Shown here: positions 31,816 through 43,880 of the stretch, one piece after another
Layout of the letters: each line of letters starts with the position of its first letter
How positions within the stretch are numbered: the first letter of the stretch is position 1
From: Tubiluchus corallicola
Taxonomy: Eukaryota > Priapulida > Priapulimorpha > Priapulimorphida > Tubiluchidae
DNA: 64,000 nucleotides
Direction: 5' to 3'
Assembly (NCBI GenBank): GCA_030141605.1
Contig: JAQGDQ010000064.1
Span: 62,001-126,000 of the forward strand
Made by a program: the position numbers and the translations under genes
The notes under the pieces: model-generated
The model's database searches: none
The model's input: only the letters and a program-made list of their open reading frames with translations
Told to the model about the DNA's origin: nothing

Positions 31816-32350
31816 GGTGGTGGTGGTGGTGGTGTGGTGGTGGTGGTGGTGGTGTTGGTGTGGTGGTGGTGGTGGTGGTGTTAATGATCAAAGGAGCGAG
31901 CAAAAAACAGACACCAAGAATAAGAACAATAACAACAATGACATTGAATGAAATAACAAACAAACAAACAAATAAACAAACAAAAAACCAAATAAAAACA
32001 AATGCAACCATATGAACTTCTATAACTTTTGCGAGTGGGTTACATAAAAGATATTTTCGTAGTGCCAAACTGTCCTTGTACAAAACCTCTGTAGCCAGTT
32101 TTCCTAGTAACAGACGTTTTTGCAATTTTCTAGTACCAAACCTGTTACGTGCCACTTTTAACTTGTGCCTGATTTACTTGTACCAAAAATTTCGCCATAT
32201 TGTATTTACCAGTAGGCCTACCTCATTTTCCCAGTGCGAAAATTCCCCTTTACCAAAAATTCCTAGTAGCAAAATTACAAGGACCAAATTTACTTATACC
32301 AAACTTACTAGTACCAAAGTTTTTGAGCACCGGCACCAAAGTGTACATAA
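31355..32350. mobile_element. Foldback-like element: inverted subrepeat arms around microsatellites
   Basis: The left arm (about 31355-31490) has degenerate units such as GGAAAGTTTGGTACAGGTAA and AAATTTGGTGCC. The right arm (about 32055-32345) has the complementary units (AAATTTACTTATACCAAAC, CTAGTACCAAAG). Between them lie CAA/AAC-rich, GAT and GGT repeats. Inverted arms made of short tandem units recall foldback transposons, though the ends are not sharp. Confidence 0.5.
31540..31885. repeat. Compound GAT / AAC / GGT microsatellite
   Basis: GATGATGATAATGACG, then AACAGCAACAACGG, then GATGATGATGATGG and a (GGT)n run with TGTGG interruptions at 31800-31880. The poly-His, poly-Val and poly-Trp frames are artefacts. 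Confidence 0.95.
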
Positions 32351-32504
32351 CGTGAAATCATAACGCAGCCTTTTGTTGGTCAAAAAATGATGCATTCACT
32401 TCCTCTTCTGAAATTTATTGGAGAGTCATTTGCATTATGGTTCTTAATGTCTGACCAGGGTTAGAGTGCACATTCCTGATTATTCGTACAGAATTCGTTT
32501 GCAC

Positions 32505-32945
32505 ATTGATATTGTTTCTTGGTGCATTGTAGCGTGTGTCGTAGGTACAGACTGGCATTGTTTCTTGATGCATTGTACATTGTGTAATGGAGAGATACAC
32601 TGTCATTGTCTCTTTGTGCATCGTGGAGAGTACAGCGTACAGACTGTCATTGTTTCTTGATGCGCTGCACAATGTGAAACCTCTGTTTCTTGGTGCGTCT
32701 TACAGGGCATGCGTACACACTGTCATTGTCTTCCAGTGAATTGTACAAGGTGTAGGGCACAGACGGTTATTGTTTGTTAATACTTTGTACAGAATGCACT
32801 TACAGATTATCATTGTTACAGACAAGATTTCGTACATATTGTGATTGTTTCTTGGTGCTTTGTACAAGATGCCCGTATAGAATCATTGTTTCTTGATGTT
32901 TTCTACAGAATGCTCGCACAGGCTATCATTGTTCTGTCAGGCATC
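32505..32945. repeat. Degenerate minisatellite, unit about 43-47 bp
   Basis: About ten head-to-tail units, each opening ATTGTTTCTTGATGCATTGT or a variant and closing ACAGACTGTC or a variant, with units of unequal length. The short open frames are chance. Confidence 0.8.
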
Positions 32946-33109
32946 AGCGGCAACGGCAGCTGTCTCTTATAGCTTGTAATTGTACCTGTCATTGCTCCTG
33001 AAAGTCGTTTTAGATGACACGTACGGAGCGCCCTAGTTTCCTTTTCTGATGCTTAAACTATCATATACACAGCTTCATCGTTTCTTAGTAATCCATGCAC
33101 GATGAGCTG

Positions 33110-33410
33110 AGGCGTTCAGATTTGAAATGACATCTCTGGTCGAAGAATCCAAGTTTTACATATTTGAAGATTGATATAAGCAGACAAACATAAGAACTGC
33201 AAGCAGTACGCTATTCTTAGAATGAAAGTTTGAAACTGTCTGTACATTGTCTGCACTCTATACGTACCGGTGATGGATAGTCGTCTTTTCAAACAGTAGA
33301 ATAACAATTTAGATTTCGCAGCATTTAATATACAGATATCGAACCAATATTGTACAAATGGGCTAAACAAATAGTGAAGAAAGGTTAGGTTGTTCCACAA
33401 TACCCCAAGG
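33110..33410 (-). mobile_element. Possible LINE C-terminal fragment
   Basis: A 94-codon minus-strand frame begins MWNNLTFLHYLFSPF. WNNL resembles the LINE C-terminal W-N-x-L motif but the rest diverges. Confidence 0.3.
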
Positions 33411-33419
33411 TTACAAATT

Positions 33420-34680
33420 AATTGTTGTATGAATCCACAGTCTTAATGTTAAATTTACAATGTAAACCGATCGGAAATAATGGAAATAGGAAAGGTTGGA
33501 GTGAGCCTTAACTTCACTTAGAGACTTTGGGAGTATAAATCCACAATGCAACCCTACAAATTCGTCTCCATCTCTTCAATAAATCAGGCAAGTTTTAGTT
33601 CAGTATAAATGTCAAAGAACCTCTTCTTAAGTATATTTTCATTAAGGTAAGTTCATCAAGAAAAATACAATAATAACATTATAAATACTACGTTACATTA
33701 GGTTAGATTAGATTTATTGACTAGTAGTTACAAATAACCAGAATAAGAACTTAACAAAGAGGAAATTTGTCTATCAAGGACAATTTAAGTGATCATGTAA
33801 CAATTTTCAACAATCAGACACAAAATTAATGACTAGCTTAGTATTCTGGTAGGTGAAAATATGAAGTAGAGAGTCCTCGTTAATATCGTTAAAAACTGTC
33901 TTGTTTCTGATAAATGCAGTTTTTTCACAGTGACATAGCACGTGCACTTCGTCCTAGACTATATGAGTACCTTCTACATTGCAGACCAAAAGAAAATCCT
34001 GAAAAGGTACTACTTTGTAAATTTCTAGATGCGATTTTTTTCTAAAAGTGGGCAATATAACCATATAATTCAGTATAGTCAAATTGATAAGACTGGCTAT
34101 GTTGACCACTTTTAGAAAAAAGGCCTCCAGGGCTCCACTTTTTTGAAAATTAGTCTAATCTATTAGTGAATACCACGAATCGATTTAACTAATTTTGTTC
34201 CAAAGAAGCATTGTTGGTTACCCATAACCTCTGTTTGAGAGAATACCTACGTGATAAAATATCACTAAATTATATAAACTAAGCCGTCTTTGTCCCCACA
34301 GATCTGTTGGAAATTAAATTAATTTCGGTAGATGAAATATTTAAATGTTGAAACATGGTCAATCTGCTCTAAGGCTACAATTTGACTCGTCAAAACAAGT
34401 TACGTGAGTGAGCTGTGATTGACCTATCACGTGATAGGATATATGACTTCAACAACGCCGTAATTTTTTGAGAAAAATCTTCACAGCTCATTATTTTAGA
34501 AAAAAAGCCATACACGCAGTCACACAGTCGCACCTTTCCACTGTTTCTCTACTCTTAAATTCGGTCACGCTAAAAGCTCCTGGAAAACACCAACAACGTC
34601 CTTAGCGATTTTGTAGTAGAAATTATTTATAATGCTTGTCTCATGCACCGAGTGACCTAAAAGAAAACGAGTCAGGTCTC
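33420..34680. other. No gene recognised
   Basis: AT-rich sequence with only short chance frames. Confidence 0.4.
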
Positions 34681-34960
34681 CAGGGCCGGATTATCCTATA
34701 AGCTAGTACAAGCCGTAACCTTAGGCACCTCGAGCTTGGGGGTCTCCTAAAAGTATTTTCTAATATATATATCATATATATATGATTTGAATTATCTATT
34801 TAATTTCGTTCCTCATTTTTAAAATATTGTAGCTGGAAATAGCATAATAGGCATATGGGAGGAAGTTTCACAAAGAGTGGAGGCGCATAAGGAAGTTGCC
34901 CTAGATTGAGGGGCAGTCATCTCCTGGCACCCCATAGCAATTACAAGAGTAATAGTATAT
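34681..34960. mobile_element. Degenerate hAT MITE relic
   Basis: Begins CAGGGCCGGATTATCCTATA, near-identical to the start of the element at 37674, then GCTAGTACAAGCCGTA and CTCGAGCTTGGGGGTCT. The matching right end is lost or decayed near 34920-34960. Confidence 0.6.
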
Positions 34961-35199
34961 AAATGCAAGAAGAAAATCACGAGTCTAACAAGACACATAT
35001 ATTTGCACTTTCACTGAAAAAACATGTAAGTACTTTCGCAATACTTTTTTCTAACGTTTTTCTAACATTTCAGATATTCAAAAGAATGGTGACGGTTTAT
35101 GTTTTCCTTTTGCAAAGATGTATATAACTTTGCCAGCACATTGAGGGCATGTGCTCAAGCAATTTTTGAATATTACATTTTAAAGTTTTAAAAGATAAT

Positions 35200-36230
35200 T
35201 TTCTGCCCTGAAGATAATTAGCTTTTATACTGAAAATGTACAATTGTTTTGCCTTGGGAGGGCAACCCCCCCACCCCCACCCCCGATCCTCGCCTCGTAC
35301 ACCTATGAAAATAACAATAACTTAGCGGTCGAAGAAGATGCATTAATTACGAATATTTTTATTGATCTAATAAGTTGTTTTTTGTCTTTGTGGAAGGCGG
35401 GGTCGTTGTCATCGCCATCTCTGCTGAGTACGTTTGAAAACACCCTTAGAATTCTCAAAAATTCCAGTAACGTTAGCTAGTCAGCTCGCCAAGCTGCCCA
35501 AAGCATCGTAAAAAGGAGAAGCATTTTTCCTGTGGAAGACGATGATTTAAGATAAGGCTTGTGTACGAGCGCCAAGGGTACTGGTAGCGAAAAAATGCGA
35601 CAACTTCAAAAAGAATGATATTGAGTTTCTCGAAAAGTAAGTATTCGTCGTGGTAGATACTAGCCAGCAACATGCTTCGTCATTGTTGTTATAATAGTTC
35701 AAGTTCAGTTTTCAAGTAAAGTTACTGAACCCACTTTTACATGAACTTTGTCTGGCATTGTTGCTAATTCTGAATCTATTTAGAAGTAACTCAAGTGAAT
35801 TAATTAATATCATCTACAAACTGCTACTTCTGCCAAAACATCAAAGCAAAAATCCGCAATGCTAAAAAACAAACACCGAGTTGTTAGATACTTTATAGAT
35901 TAACAGTGAAACTCAAAACCACAAAAGCACTCTTTGGAATTTAAGCAAAATAAAACAGTTTTAACCACGTACGCAAACAACTCAAGTCATCCTACCAGTA
36001 ACAGCAAACACAAGAAATTTCACAAGAGATTATTGTCGTCTATAGTAACCATTTACTGGTGTAAATAATTTCTAATACATGTTATCAGTATAAGAAGCTT
36101 TTTACACTAATTAAATCAGTTGATGTTTGAAAAAAATTCCTTCATTGCAGTTTATGCTGTTGGTGATGATACTGCTGCTAGTTAGATAGTCAGCTCGCCA
36201 CTGCTACTCGCCACAGTTACTCTTTCTAAT
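35200..36230. other. No gene recognised; C-rich end of a decayed element
   Basis: CCCCCCCACCCCCACCCCCGATCC followed by CGCCTCGTACACCTATG at 35265-35305 resembles the terminus of hAT-like elements, with no partner found. Confidence 0.3.
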
Positions 36231-36400
36231 GATGTGGCTACTTCTGTTTTTGTTTTTGTTACTGTTGTTTTTGTTGTTGCTTTCGTTGTTGTCATTGTCC
36301 TTTTCCTTCCCTTTCTTCTTCTGCTTCCGTCGTTTTTCTTCTTCCCTATTCTTTCTCATCAACATCTTTTTATTCATTTAGTGTTGTTTTCTTCTTTTCT
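36230..36400. repeat. Degenerate GTT/TTC repeat
   Basis: TTTTTGTTACTGTTGTTTTTGTTGTTG grading into pyrimidine-rich CTTCTTCTGCTTCC. Confidence 0.6.
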
Positions 36401-37494
36401 CTTATTGTATTTGAAAGAAAGATGACCAATTTGATATTACTGGTCATTGAGGCAGCAGATGGCGCGTCTTCGGACACCAAGGAATGTCAAACTAAGCGTT
36501 GCTGGAATCTGGTCCACGCTTGTGACGTTCCTTTTAAATTTCATAGTAACATAATAATTGTTTCCACTCGGTATTATTAAGCACTATTATTAAGTATTAT
36601 TACGTACAAAGTTCACACTCACTCGCAGTGATAGAGCTCATTTATTCTATAGCCAAACATGGAAAATGGAATTAAACTTTACCGTTTCCAGATTCAACAC
36701 TTTTGTACTGTTTGATTTCTTTGTCAAATGGTTGATTGCTGCTACTGTGCGTTAGCGCTGACTTTCGGTTTAAACATTAAATACCTCTTGGTCTTATTTC
36801 TCCTACTAGATAGTGGGCCCCTAGCATGATTGAGGCAACCGTTACAATAATGAAAGCTTACGAGCTTCACTTTCAGAATGAGCTAAGTCCACGTCTATGT
36901 GCTCATACCATAACTAATAAAATTAACTAAGTGTATAAAGCCAGCAATGTATTTACCCCGGAGTGTCATAAACCTTATTAGACGCTGTTGCTTCAATGTT
37001 ATTAAAGATATTGCCTCTAAATGCATTTAATGTTCTCTGGCTCTTATAAACTGACTTTGGGGAAATTTTCTGTTAATGGTATCACTTTCCTGAATGCTTC
37101 CTAAATGCTTAATAATAAATAAATATGTAATCGTAAGTAGTGCATAAGTAGAGCATAAATAGCTAAATCTTGCCCAGGCTATTTGGTGCATCGTATACAG
37201 GGAAAATACTGCATAAATCTTCTAAAAAGGTCAAGTAAATCGCTGCAGGTGAGCAATACATGGACATCCACTAAGGTTATTATGTTTAACGCTTAGTAAA
37301 CGACATACCCTGTTAATCACTTTTTGCACACTTCGACACCCTGTACTCAGAGAACATTCAAAGGTAGAGCCTACTCAAGGAGATGTTTGTGGCGGGACCA
37401 GAGCCTGGCTTATTACTAATGATATCGCTCTAAGATGAGCTACTGAGCCGGCAGAGACGTCTTGGCCACGTTTTTGGTGTGTATTTATGAATGA

Positions 37495-37572
37495 TACCTC
37501 CCTGAGTGAGCCTTGAACCCACTCATTACACGAAATGCGGGCTCCTTATCTATTTAGCCACAAACCACATCG
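37495..37572 (-). pseudogene. tRNA-Arg-like relic (tRNA pseudogene or SINE head)
   Basis: On the minus strand GTGGCTAAATAGATAAGGAG resembles the tRNA-Arg D-arm and A box (GTGGCCTAATGGATAAGGCG), and GTGGGTTCAAGGCTCAC resembles a B box. The anticodon stem does not pair well, so it is not a working tRNA. Confidence 0.4.
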
Positions 37573-37673
37573 TTACAATGCTGTTAGTTATATAAAAAGA
37601 ACTATTACCACATCACATACTATAATATCATATGACGTATGTCAGTGCGAAAGAATGTTTTGTGACACATACA

Positions 37674-38057
37674 CAGGGCCGGATAATCCTATAGGCTAGT
37701 ATAGGCTGCAGCCTAGGGCCCCTCAAGCTTGGAGGGTCTTCAAGCTTTGGTAACGTTTGGTGAAAAATCTGTTTTTTTTCGCTACGATTGCGTTGAAATA
37801 TGTGCAAATTTTGTTTGAAATATATAGTAAAGTACTAGCATTCCCCAAAGAATATTTTTATTGTCAAATAAAACATAATTAATCTATTTATTTAAAAAAT
37901 TGCAATAAGTTTACTTCAAGCTATACAAATGCTGCTAAAATATATCACAAGCAAAAATATTCAAGATGGGTGCGAACGAGTTAGAGGGTGGCTCCGTCTG
38001 AGGGGATCCTATAATTTCATTAGCCTAGGGACCCAAAAAGGTCATAATCCGGCCCTG
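37674..38057. mobile_element. hAT MITE with perfect 8-bp target duplication
   Basis: 384 bp, starts CAGGGCCGGATAATCC and ends GGTCATAATCCGGCCCTG, giving terminal inverted repeats of about 14 bases with one mismatch. CACATACA stands directly on both sides (37666-37673 and 38058-38065). CAGGGCCGGATTA is a classic hAT terminus. Subterminal CCTATAGGCTAG and ATTAGCCTAGGGACCC are also inverted. No transposase. Confidence 0.92.
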
Positions 38058-38582
38058 CACATACATATACATGGTATATTATCGTAAGTTCTTTTACGAA
38101 GTGGTCACAATTATTACGGAAAACGCATTGCATGTATTAGCGGTGCTTTTTGCGTCAACAGTATATAGGCCGTTATAACTCACAAAGCTTTTAGTTTCAG
38201 CTCACAGCTTCACATTTTACAAAGGCACTTCGTTTTTGCTCAGAGGAATATGTCTTGCGCTGGTAAAGACTAACTAAGACGACGCAAATAATTTAACACT
38301 CAAACATCTCCAGGGAGAATTTGATGACTTGTTTATGGCGTTTTGAAATGTAAAGCAACATATTAATTTTGGTGAATTTACCACAGAATTATAATAAAAT
38401 CCTGCTGCTTTTCAGTAGTTAAAAACCGTTATTTTAAGTCTTTTGCAAATATTTTCCTATGAAATGGAAGCTCACATGGGAAGGTCCTACAAGCACCTGT
38501 TTTTACAGGCATACGTAGCGTTATGAAAGACTAATTTTATCTCATAATTACTTTTTTGAAGTTGTCGACATAATTTTTAAAA

Positions 38583-38750
38583 TAGTGTAGTTCTTTTGGT
38601 TCGAAATTATTGAAAATACACATGCTGCTGACCCATCTGGGCTTAAAAATTGTTGTGCAATTTTCACAGATTTTTCTAGTTTTTCAATTTACTCGACCGA
38701 AACTGGTGATGCATTTTTAACAGTTTTGTATTGCTTACAAACATGGACAA
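38583..38750 (+). repeat. Dispersed repeat F, copy 1
   Basis: TAGTTCTTTTGGTTCGAAAT, then ATTATTGAAAATACACATGC and CATCTGGGCTTAAAAATTG, a diverged copy of 41136-41310 in the same orientation. Confidence 0.65.
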
Positions 38751-39542
38751 TTAAATTATTGTTTAAGGCATATAAAGCTCACTGCAACTACGGCAACAAT
38801 GGCAACAGTAAGATGTTGAAATCCATACTGAAAGTATTTCAGTAAGCACATCAAACGGGAACCCTCAGTTGCATATCACGATACAAGCTCAAATTTTCTT
38901 CACGAATAATCGTTAGGAAACTGCCCGTTTTTCAGAATGAAGATGAATGTGAGAGAAAAATTATGCCCGATTTATATTCGCTGCTCTTTCACGAAATCAA
39001 TTTTACTGAACAAAAAATTTCTTCCATTTTAGATCGGTGCTGACGAGTTGGTATGGTTGACAACGATGATGATGATACTGCGTCACTGTGGGAGAAGATG
39101 AAGATGCATCTGTGTTTCTTTCGATCGCGTCGCAAATTACACCAGTATAGCAACGGTGTTCTTGTTTTACAACGCACACTGTATTTGAATTATTGAGTTT
39201 GATGGGTGGTAAAAGTTGTCATTAAGTCCTTGATGCTGTGTAAGATAACAAAACGTTTAAAGTTTTCTGCTCTTGAGAACAAATATCTGTCGGAGTAGTA
39301 CATAAGGGCTGTTTTTACGTTTAAATCATCAAATCAATCGTTCCAGTTTAAAATGACGGGTGCCGTGTAAATTTAATGTTCTCCCTAGTTTAAACAACCT
39401 AACTTATTTCAGTTGTAACAATCGAATGTGACTAATGTGAAATTGTGTCAGAAATAAGTAGGCAACAGAGAAGCGCTAAGAGAATCGCATAAAAGTGACG
39501 ACAAGTGAGGAATCTACTCGATCTATATGATTTCCTCTGCAG

Positions 39543-39956
39543 CGTCGGAAATATGCGTTTCCCTGCCCAACCACCAAGCCAAGGACCGAGACATTCTGGC
39601 CTAGGTCTTCAGGTGACGTATCCTCCAGGTATGGGTATGGGACGGAGACATAGTCATGCATGTGGAGATCTTCCAGCACCGTCTCCAAACATACTGCGAA
39701 GGGCAGGGCGTGGTGGAGCAGTAGCTGGTGCGACACTTGGATATCCATCTCTACCGCGACCAAGGAGGAGAAGTTCCGGTGGTACCGGACACTCAGATGC
39801 AAGGAAAGGTTCCTCATTTGGACTTGATGTTGGGCACTCGGACGCACGAAGAGGTTCCTCAGTTGCACTTGATGTGCCAAGTGTGTCCAAGGAGGCACCG
39901 GGTTTTAGAAGAGGCAGTAGTAGTGCCATTTTGGACATGGCAATTGACGAGGAAGG
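39543..39956 (+). CDS. GC-rich exon: basic Ser/Gly-rich N-terminal segment of an unrecognised protein
   Basis: Flanked by a strong acceptor (GATTTCCTCTGCAG) and a consensus donor (GG|GTAAGT, phase 2). An ATG at 39553 opens 134 codons. The same frame is open back to 39505, so the exon could instead start transcriptionally upstream. Visible: Pro/Gly-rich start, RRHS, RRRSS, RKGSS and two RRGSS basophilic kinase or 14-3-3-like sites, and two 15-residue repeats (GHSDARKGSSFGLDV at 79-93, GHSDARRGSSVALDV at 94-108), ending LDMAIDEEG at the splice site. GC content is far above its surroundings. I do not recognise the family, and downstream exons are not visible, so the gene probably continues across a long intron. 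Disordered cytoplasmic segment is the inference. Confidence 0.65.
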
Positions 39957-40766
39957 GTAAGTTTTATTTATAAGTTCAATTTAGTGTTAAAACAGGAAGT
40001 AATAAAGAAAACAAAAGAAAGAGAGGAACAAAGTTTTAGATGCAAATCGTAGATTCTTGCACGATTGTAACTAAAACTTTGTCTGTTTTACTTAAGAAAA
40101 CGGCAAATTCTGACACAACAAACGAACGATTTCTTGTGACTTATTTAGGATTTTCTCTTTTCTTCATTTTTAGCGTTTCTGTTTATTTTTTAAGCTATTA
40201 ATTATCGCTGCATTTACTTCGGCTATTTTGTCAATCAAAATATTTTTAATATATACTGTATGACTGTTAATGTTTTGGTTAAATAGTTCAGCTGCGCAGT
40301 AATTTAGGGCGAGGTGGGGTGGATAAAGATTTGATGAAGTTAATCTTAGAAATAGGTTAAAGTTGTGAAGGGGATTTGTGCAACTTCTTTTCAATATTTT
40401 TATTGATGAACCATGTAATAGTAACAAAACAAAATGACCTTTGGAGAAAAAATGATAACTTACACAACGCAAATTTAATTTTTGGTGACAAGAAGAGTGA
40501 CAAATAATGAAAATCATCACAAAATTTAAAGCAAGGAAAACATGTTTCACGCCACTATGGTGGTTTATCTTCAGGTGAAAAAACAAAAAAAATCACAGAA
40601 TTAGGCTGGTATTACTTTTTAGGGAGTTTCCACACATAAAAATACAACATTTAAAAACACAATTACATAGAATTACACAGACGCGCAGCAAATGCAAAAT
40701 CATATGGGGCAAACGCAGAAGTATGAAATATAAATCGCTAGCTAATATCACATTATTTTAGGGTTA

Positions 40767-41002
40767 AGGCGTGTTCAGACTAGAGAGTTTTCTCTTGCAG
40801 GTTCTCTCTGAGCGAGTTCTGTCGCGAGTTTTGCTGAGTGACTGGCGCGTGACAGCTCGCGCCTACTGTCGGAAAGAACCCTCAGCAACTTTCGGAGAGT
40901 TTGCAATAACTTGACGAGAGAACTGGCAAAAGTTTTCACACTCGCGATTCTACTCTCCCAGCGAAAAATCTGGAAAGAAAACGCCCTCGTCTGGACATGC
41001 CG
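40767..41002. mobile_element. PIF/Harbinger-like MITE
   Basis: 236 bp, GC-richer than its surroundings. Ends GGCGTGTTCAGACTAGAG and CCTCGTCTGGACATGCC form imperfect inverted repeats. TTA on both sides (40764-40766, 41003-41005) fits the 3-bp target of this superfamily. No coding region. Confidence 0.65.
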
Positions 41003-41135
41003 TTAGGCACAACAGAAACTGTTGTTTCTGTTGAGTGTAATTCTGACACAGTGTGATTGTAACCAATGTCTAATCTGTGTTTTTCCCATAAGATTATGTA
41101 TTCTTTAACGTGATTGATTCCTTTTTTTAATGGTG

Positions 41136-41310
41136 TAGTTTTTTTGGTTCTGAATTATTGAAAATACACGTGCTGCTAACAGGGTTCACTCCTGGACTCT
41201 AGACGGATTTTCATCTGGGCCTAAAAATTGTTGTGTAACTTTCACATTCTAGAATTACATTTACTCAGCCGACATTGGTGATGTATTTTTAAATTTTCTT
41301 GTAAGGTCAT
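41136..41310 (+). repeat. Dispersed repeat F, copy 2
   Basis: TAGTTTTTTTGGTTCTGAAT, ATTATTGAAAATACACGTGC and CATCTGGGCCTAAAAATTG match 38583-38750. This copy has an extra 28 or so bases (AACAGGGTTCACTCCTGGAC and following). Confidence 0.65.
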
Positions 41311-43120
41311 ATTCTTTATGTGTTAATGATATAAAATACTCTCTAAAATTTGTAATAGTAATTATACGCGATTTTTCTTTTTACTTTCTTTCATCCGAAG
41401 ATAAACCACTGTGGTTGATTGTTTTTTCGTTGCTTGTTAATTATGTTTTTCATTAATGGTCATTGACATGATGTATGCTGACGTTTTAACTTTGCTTTCT
41501 GCTTTCGGCTCAGTTTTGCAGCAGGTATTACACTATTGCACCAGCTTATCTGAGAAGGAAAGGAGAAAAAACTTAATTCTTAATTCGAAACAAAAAAATA
41601 TGAATTCTCGTTCCAGCGTTCCAAGAGGCATTGTTCCACATAGATTTTTTTCAAGGATTACATTAATCATCTTATAGCCGATGTCGTTTGGCAATAACTT
41701 GAATAACAACTCTGATATCCAACATCAAACTGCTAATTTAATTTTTATATTCGCGTTAATTTTCCAGTTAGGAAATTCTAATACTTTCGAAGATGATGTT
41801 GCAAATTACTGTGAGGGGTTCTTTTGTTGCTTTACGGACGAAGCTGTGGTTTTAACATGCAAAGTCTAGAATATTATTAGATTGATAATGTACCCTATTA
41901 TAAATACCACCATATCATCTTGGATAATTTAAAATATTGTAAAAATGACAACACAAGAGCTTTCATAAATCAACTGTCTTTAAAATGTGGAATTACGTAA
42001 TTCTTGGAAGACCTAGTTCGTAATAGTTTTTCGTTCGTAGTGGTTCCATTATTATATGCTCACTAATTCTCGACTAGTATTTCATATCACCACCAGGCAA
42101 GGGTGATGCTAATTGTTTACATCAGTACACATTCATTGAATACTGTTTTCTACTTTTCCACTTTTTATTCTACAGAATTTGAATTGTATCCTGGAAATGT
42201 TTGCATTTTTCGTGCAAGTGTACTGAAATAAGATAATGATAAATTTATAATATAATACGAATGATAGTATTAATAACAGATTTGTTTTCAATAAACTGCA
42301 GGTTAGGTATAATCTTAAGTTTGCCATGTAGGTAGGTCCCTAAGTTTGCTTATGTACTGCAGTGTACTGCAAGTAAATGTAAATGTAAGCTTCATGCTGC
42401 AATTTTGAGTTTCACGATAAGGCATTGTGAAGCCTGTGCAGTGTTTGCCACGAACTTGCGCTGCCTTTGCACTTCAAATTTAATTATTTTCATATTTGCA
42501 GCTGTTTAAAAATCTGTTGAAACACAAACTAGCGGTGGTATGCACGATGGAATTAAGTGCTTGAGGTTTTGCATAAGGCAATAGAATAGCTATTCTGCTT
42601 TTGCATCCACAACGTGTTTGGGTCTTACAGTATTTTGAACTCTGTGGTGTGCACGTGTTTCTGAGATTCTTCACCAAAACTTAAATGTTGTTTATTTAAT
42701 AAATCATGTCAATGAAATCTGAATTAGTTTCTGAATTAGTAATTAAACACAACCAAGATTAAATATCCTTTAGTTTCTTCGAATACATTAATGTACTTCA
42801 TTTAGTATTTCTTCATATTTATGCATCATTCAGTATTATTTAAGCCCTATAAATTTAAATACGCCCGCTAATATCAGCTCATAAAATTCAAATTTAAAAT
42901 TCATATTCAAACTTTTATTCCGGTAACTAAGACCATATAAAATTCAAATGCAGTGCTGCAATGAAATAAAATGCAACGGAAAAAATTACAAGGTTAAATA
43001 AAAAAAAACAGGGCGTGTAAATTAAGAGCTAAATAAATTTTAGAAATCAATTATGTAATAAATCATTCCATTTCACAAAAAAGCAAGAGCTGACGAGTCT
43101 ACGTGAGTTAACAATAGCAG
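41310..43120. other. No gene recognised
   Basis: AT-rich, only short chance frames (41456-41677, 41681-41869), none with clean splice sites or a known motif. Confidence 0.4.
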
Positions 43121-43128
43121 TTATAATA

Positions 43129-43129
43129 C

Positions 43130-43190
<61 letters not shown>
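43129..43190. repeat. (AG)n microsatellite
   Basis: About 60 bases of pure AG ending in a short G run. Confidence 0.95.
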
Positions 43191-43194
<4 letters not shown>

Positions 43195-43399
43195 ATGCAC
43201 ACATGTCAGAAGCACTGCAATCGTACGCTAAGCGAAATAGTTTTTTATTATACAGTTGTTGTTTGCAATGAGTTATGATACAAACAAATAAAATCAGAGT
43301 TGTGATTTTAAAAATTTCATTCCGGTAAAGTTTCTCGACATTTCCGGATAAAAGCAATTTAAGGATGACAGAAGAAAAAACTGCAGCTGCAGTAATTCT

Positions 43400-43880
43400 A
43401 TTACGTTTTTGTTGCGTTTGTGATTGATATTGGTGCTGCAGTTACTGCTGTTGTTCGGCGTTGGTTCTGTTGTTGTCGTCTGCAGGCGTTGTAACGTACT
43501 GTTGTTGCTGTTATTGACGGAGTGGCGCTACTTGTGTTTTTGTCGGTGTTGTGGTTGTTTTAGCATTGTTTATTTTTTGCTTTTGTAGGTATTGTGGTTA
43601 ATGCCTAATGTTATCATTGGTGCTACCTACGTCATCTTGTTGTTGTTGTTGTTGTGTTTTTATATGGGTGTTGTGAATTGTGATTGTTATTGCTGTTGTT
43701 GTGGTTTTAAGTACAGCTTCTATAGATGATTTTGTGCTCCATGCTGCTAACGTTAGTAGTTTGCTGTTACTTTAATCAGTGTTTTCCGTTTTGTTGATTT
43801 TTTCTACTGTCGTCGTCACCATTGCTTTCGTCATCGTCGGTGTTGATGTTGTAGCTGGTGTTGTTGTTGCAGCCCATGTG
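43400..43880. repeat. Degenerate GTT/GTC trinucleotide-rich region
   Basis: TTGTTGTTGTTGTTGTG at about 43638-43655 and many imperfect GTT, GTC and GCT units. The open frames here follow from the repeat. Confidence 0.65.

Noticed and set aside
31339-32155. Overlapping frames of 142-224 codons with poly-His, poly-Val or Leu runs
   Set aside because: Caused by GGT, GAT and AAC microsatellites; no splice sites or conserved segment.
32505-32945. CRISPR-like array
   Set aside because: Units vary in length and sequence throughout, with no constant repeat and unique spacer pattern, and the context is eukaryotic.
35244-35480. Pro-rich 78-codon frame
   Set aside because: Starts in a C-rich run at the end of a decayed element; no supporting context.
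40170-40586. 138-codon minus-strand frame
   Set aside because: Low-complexity AT-rich sequence, no recognisable domain, no splice or promoter support.
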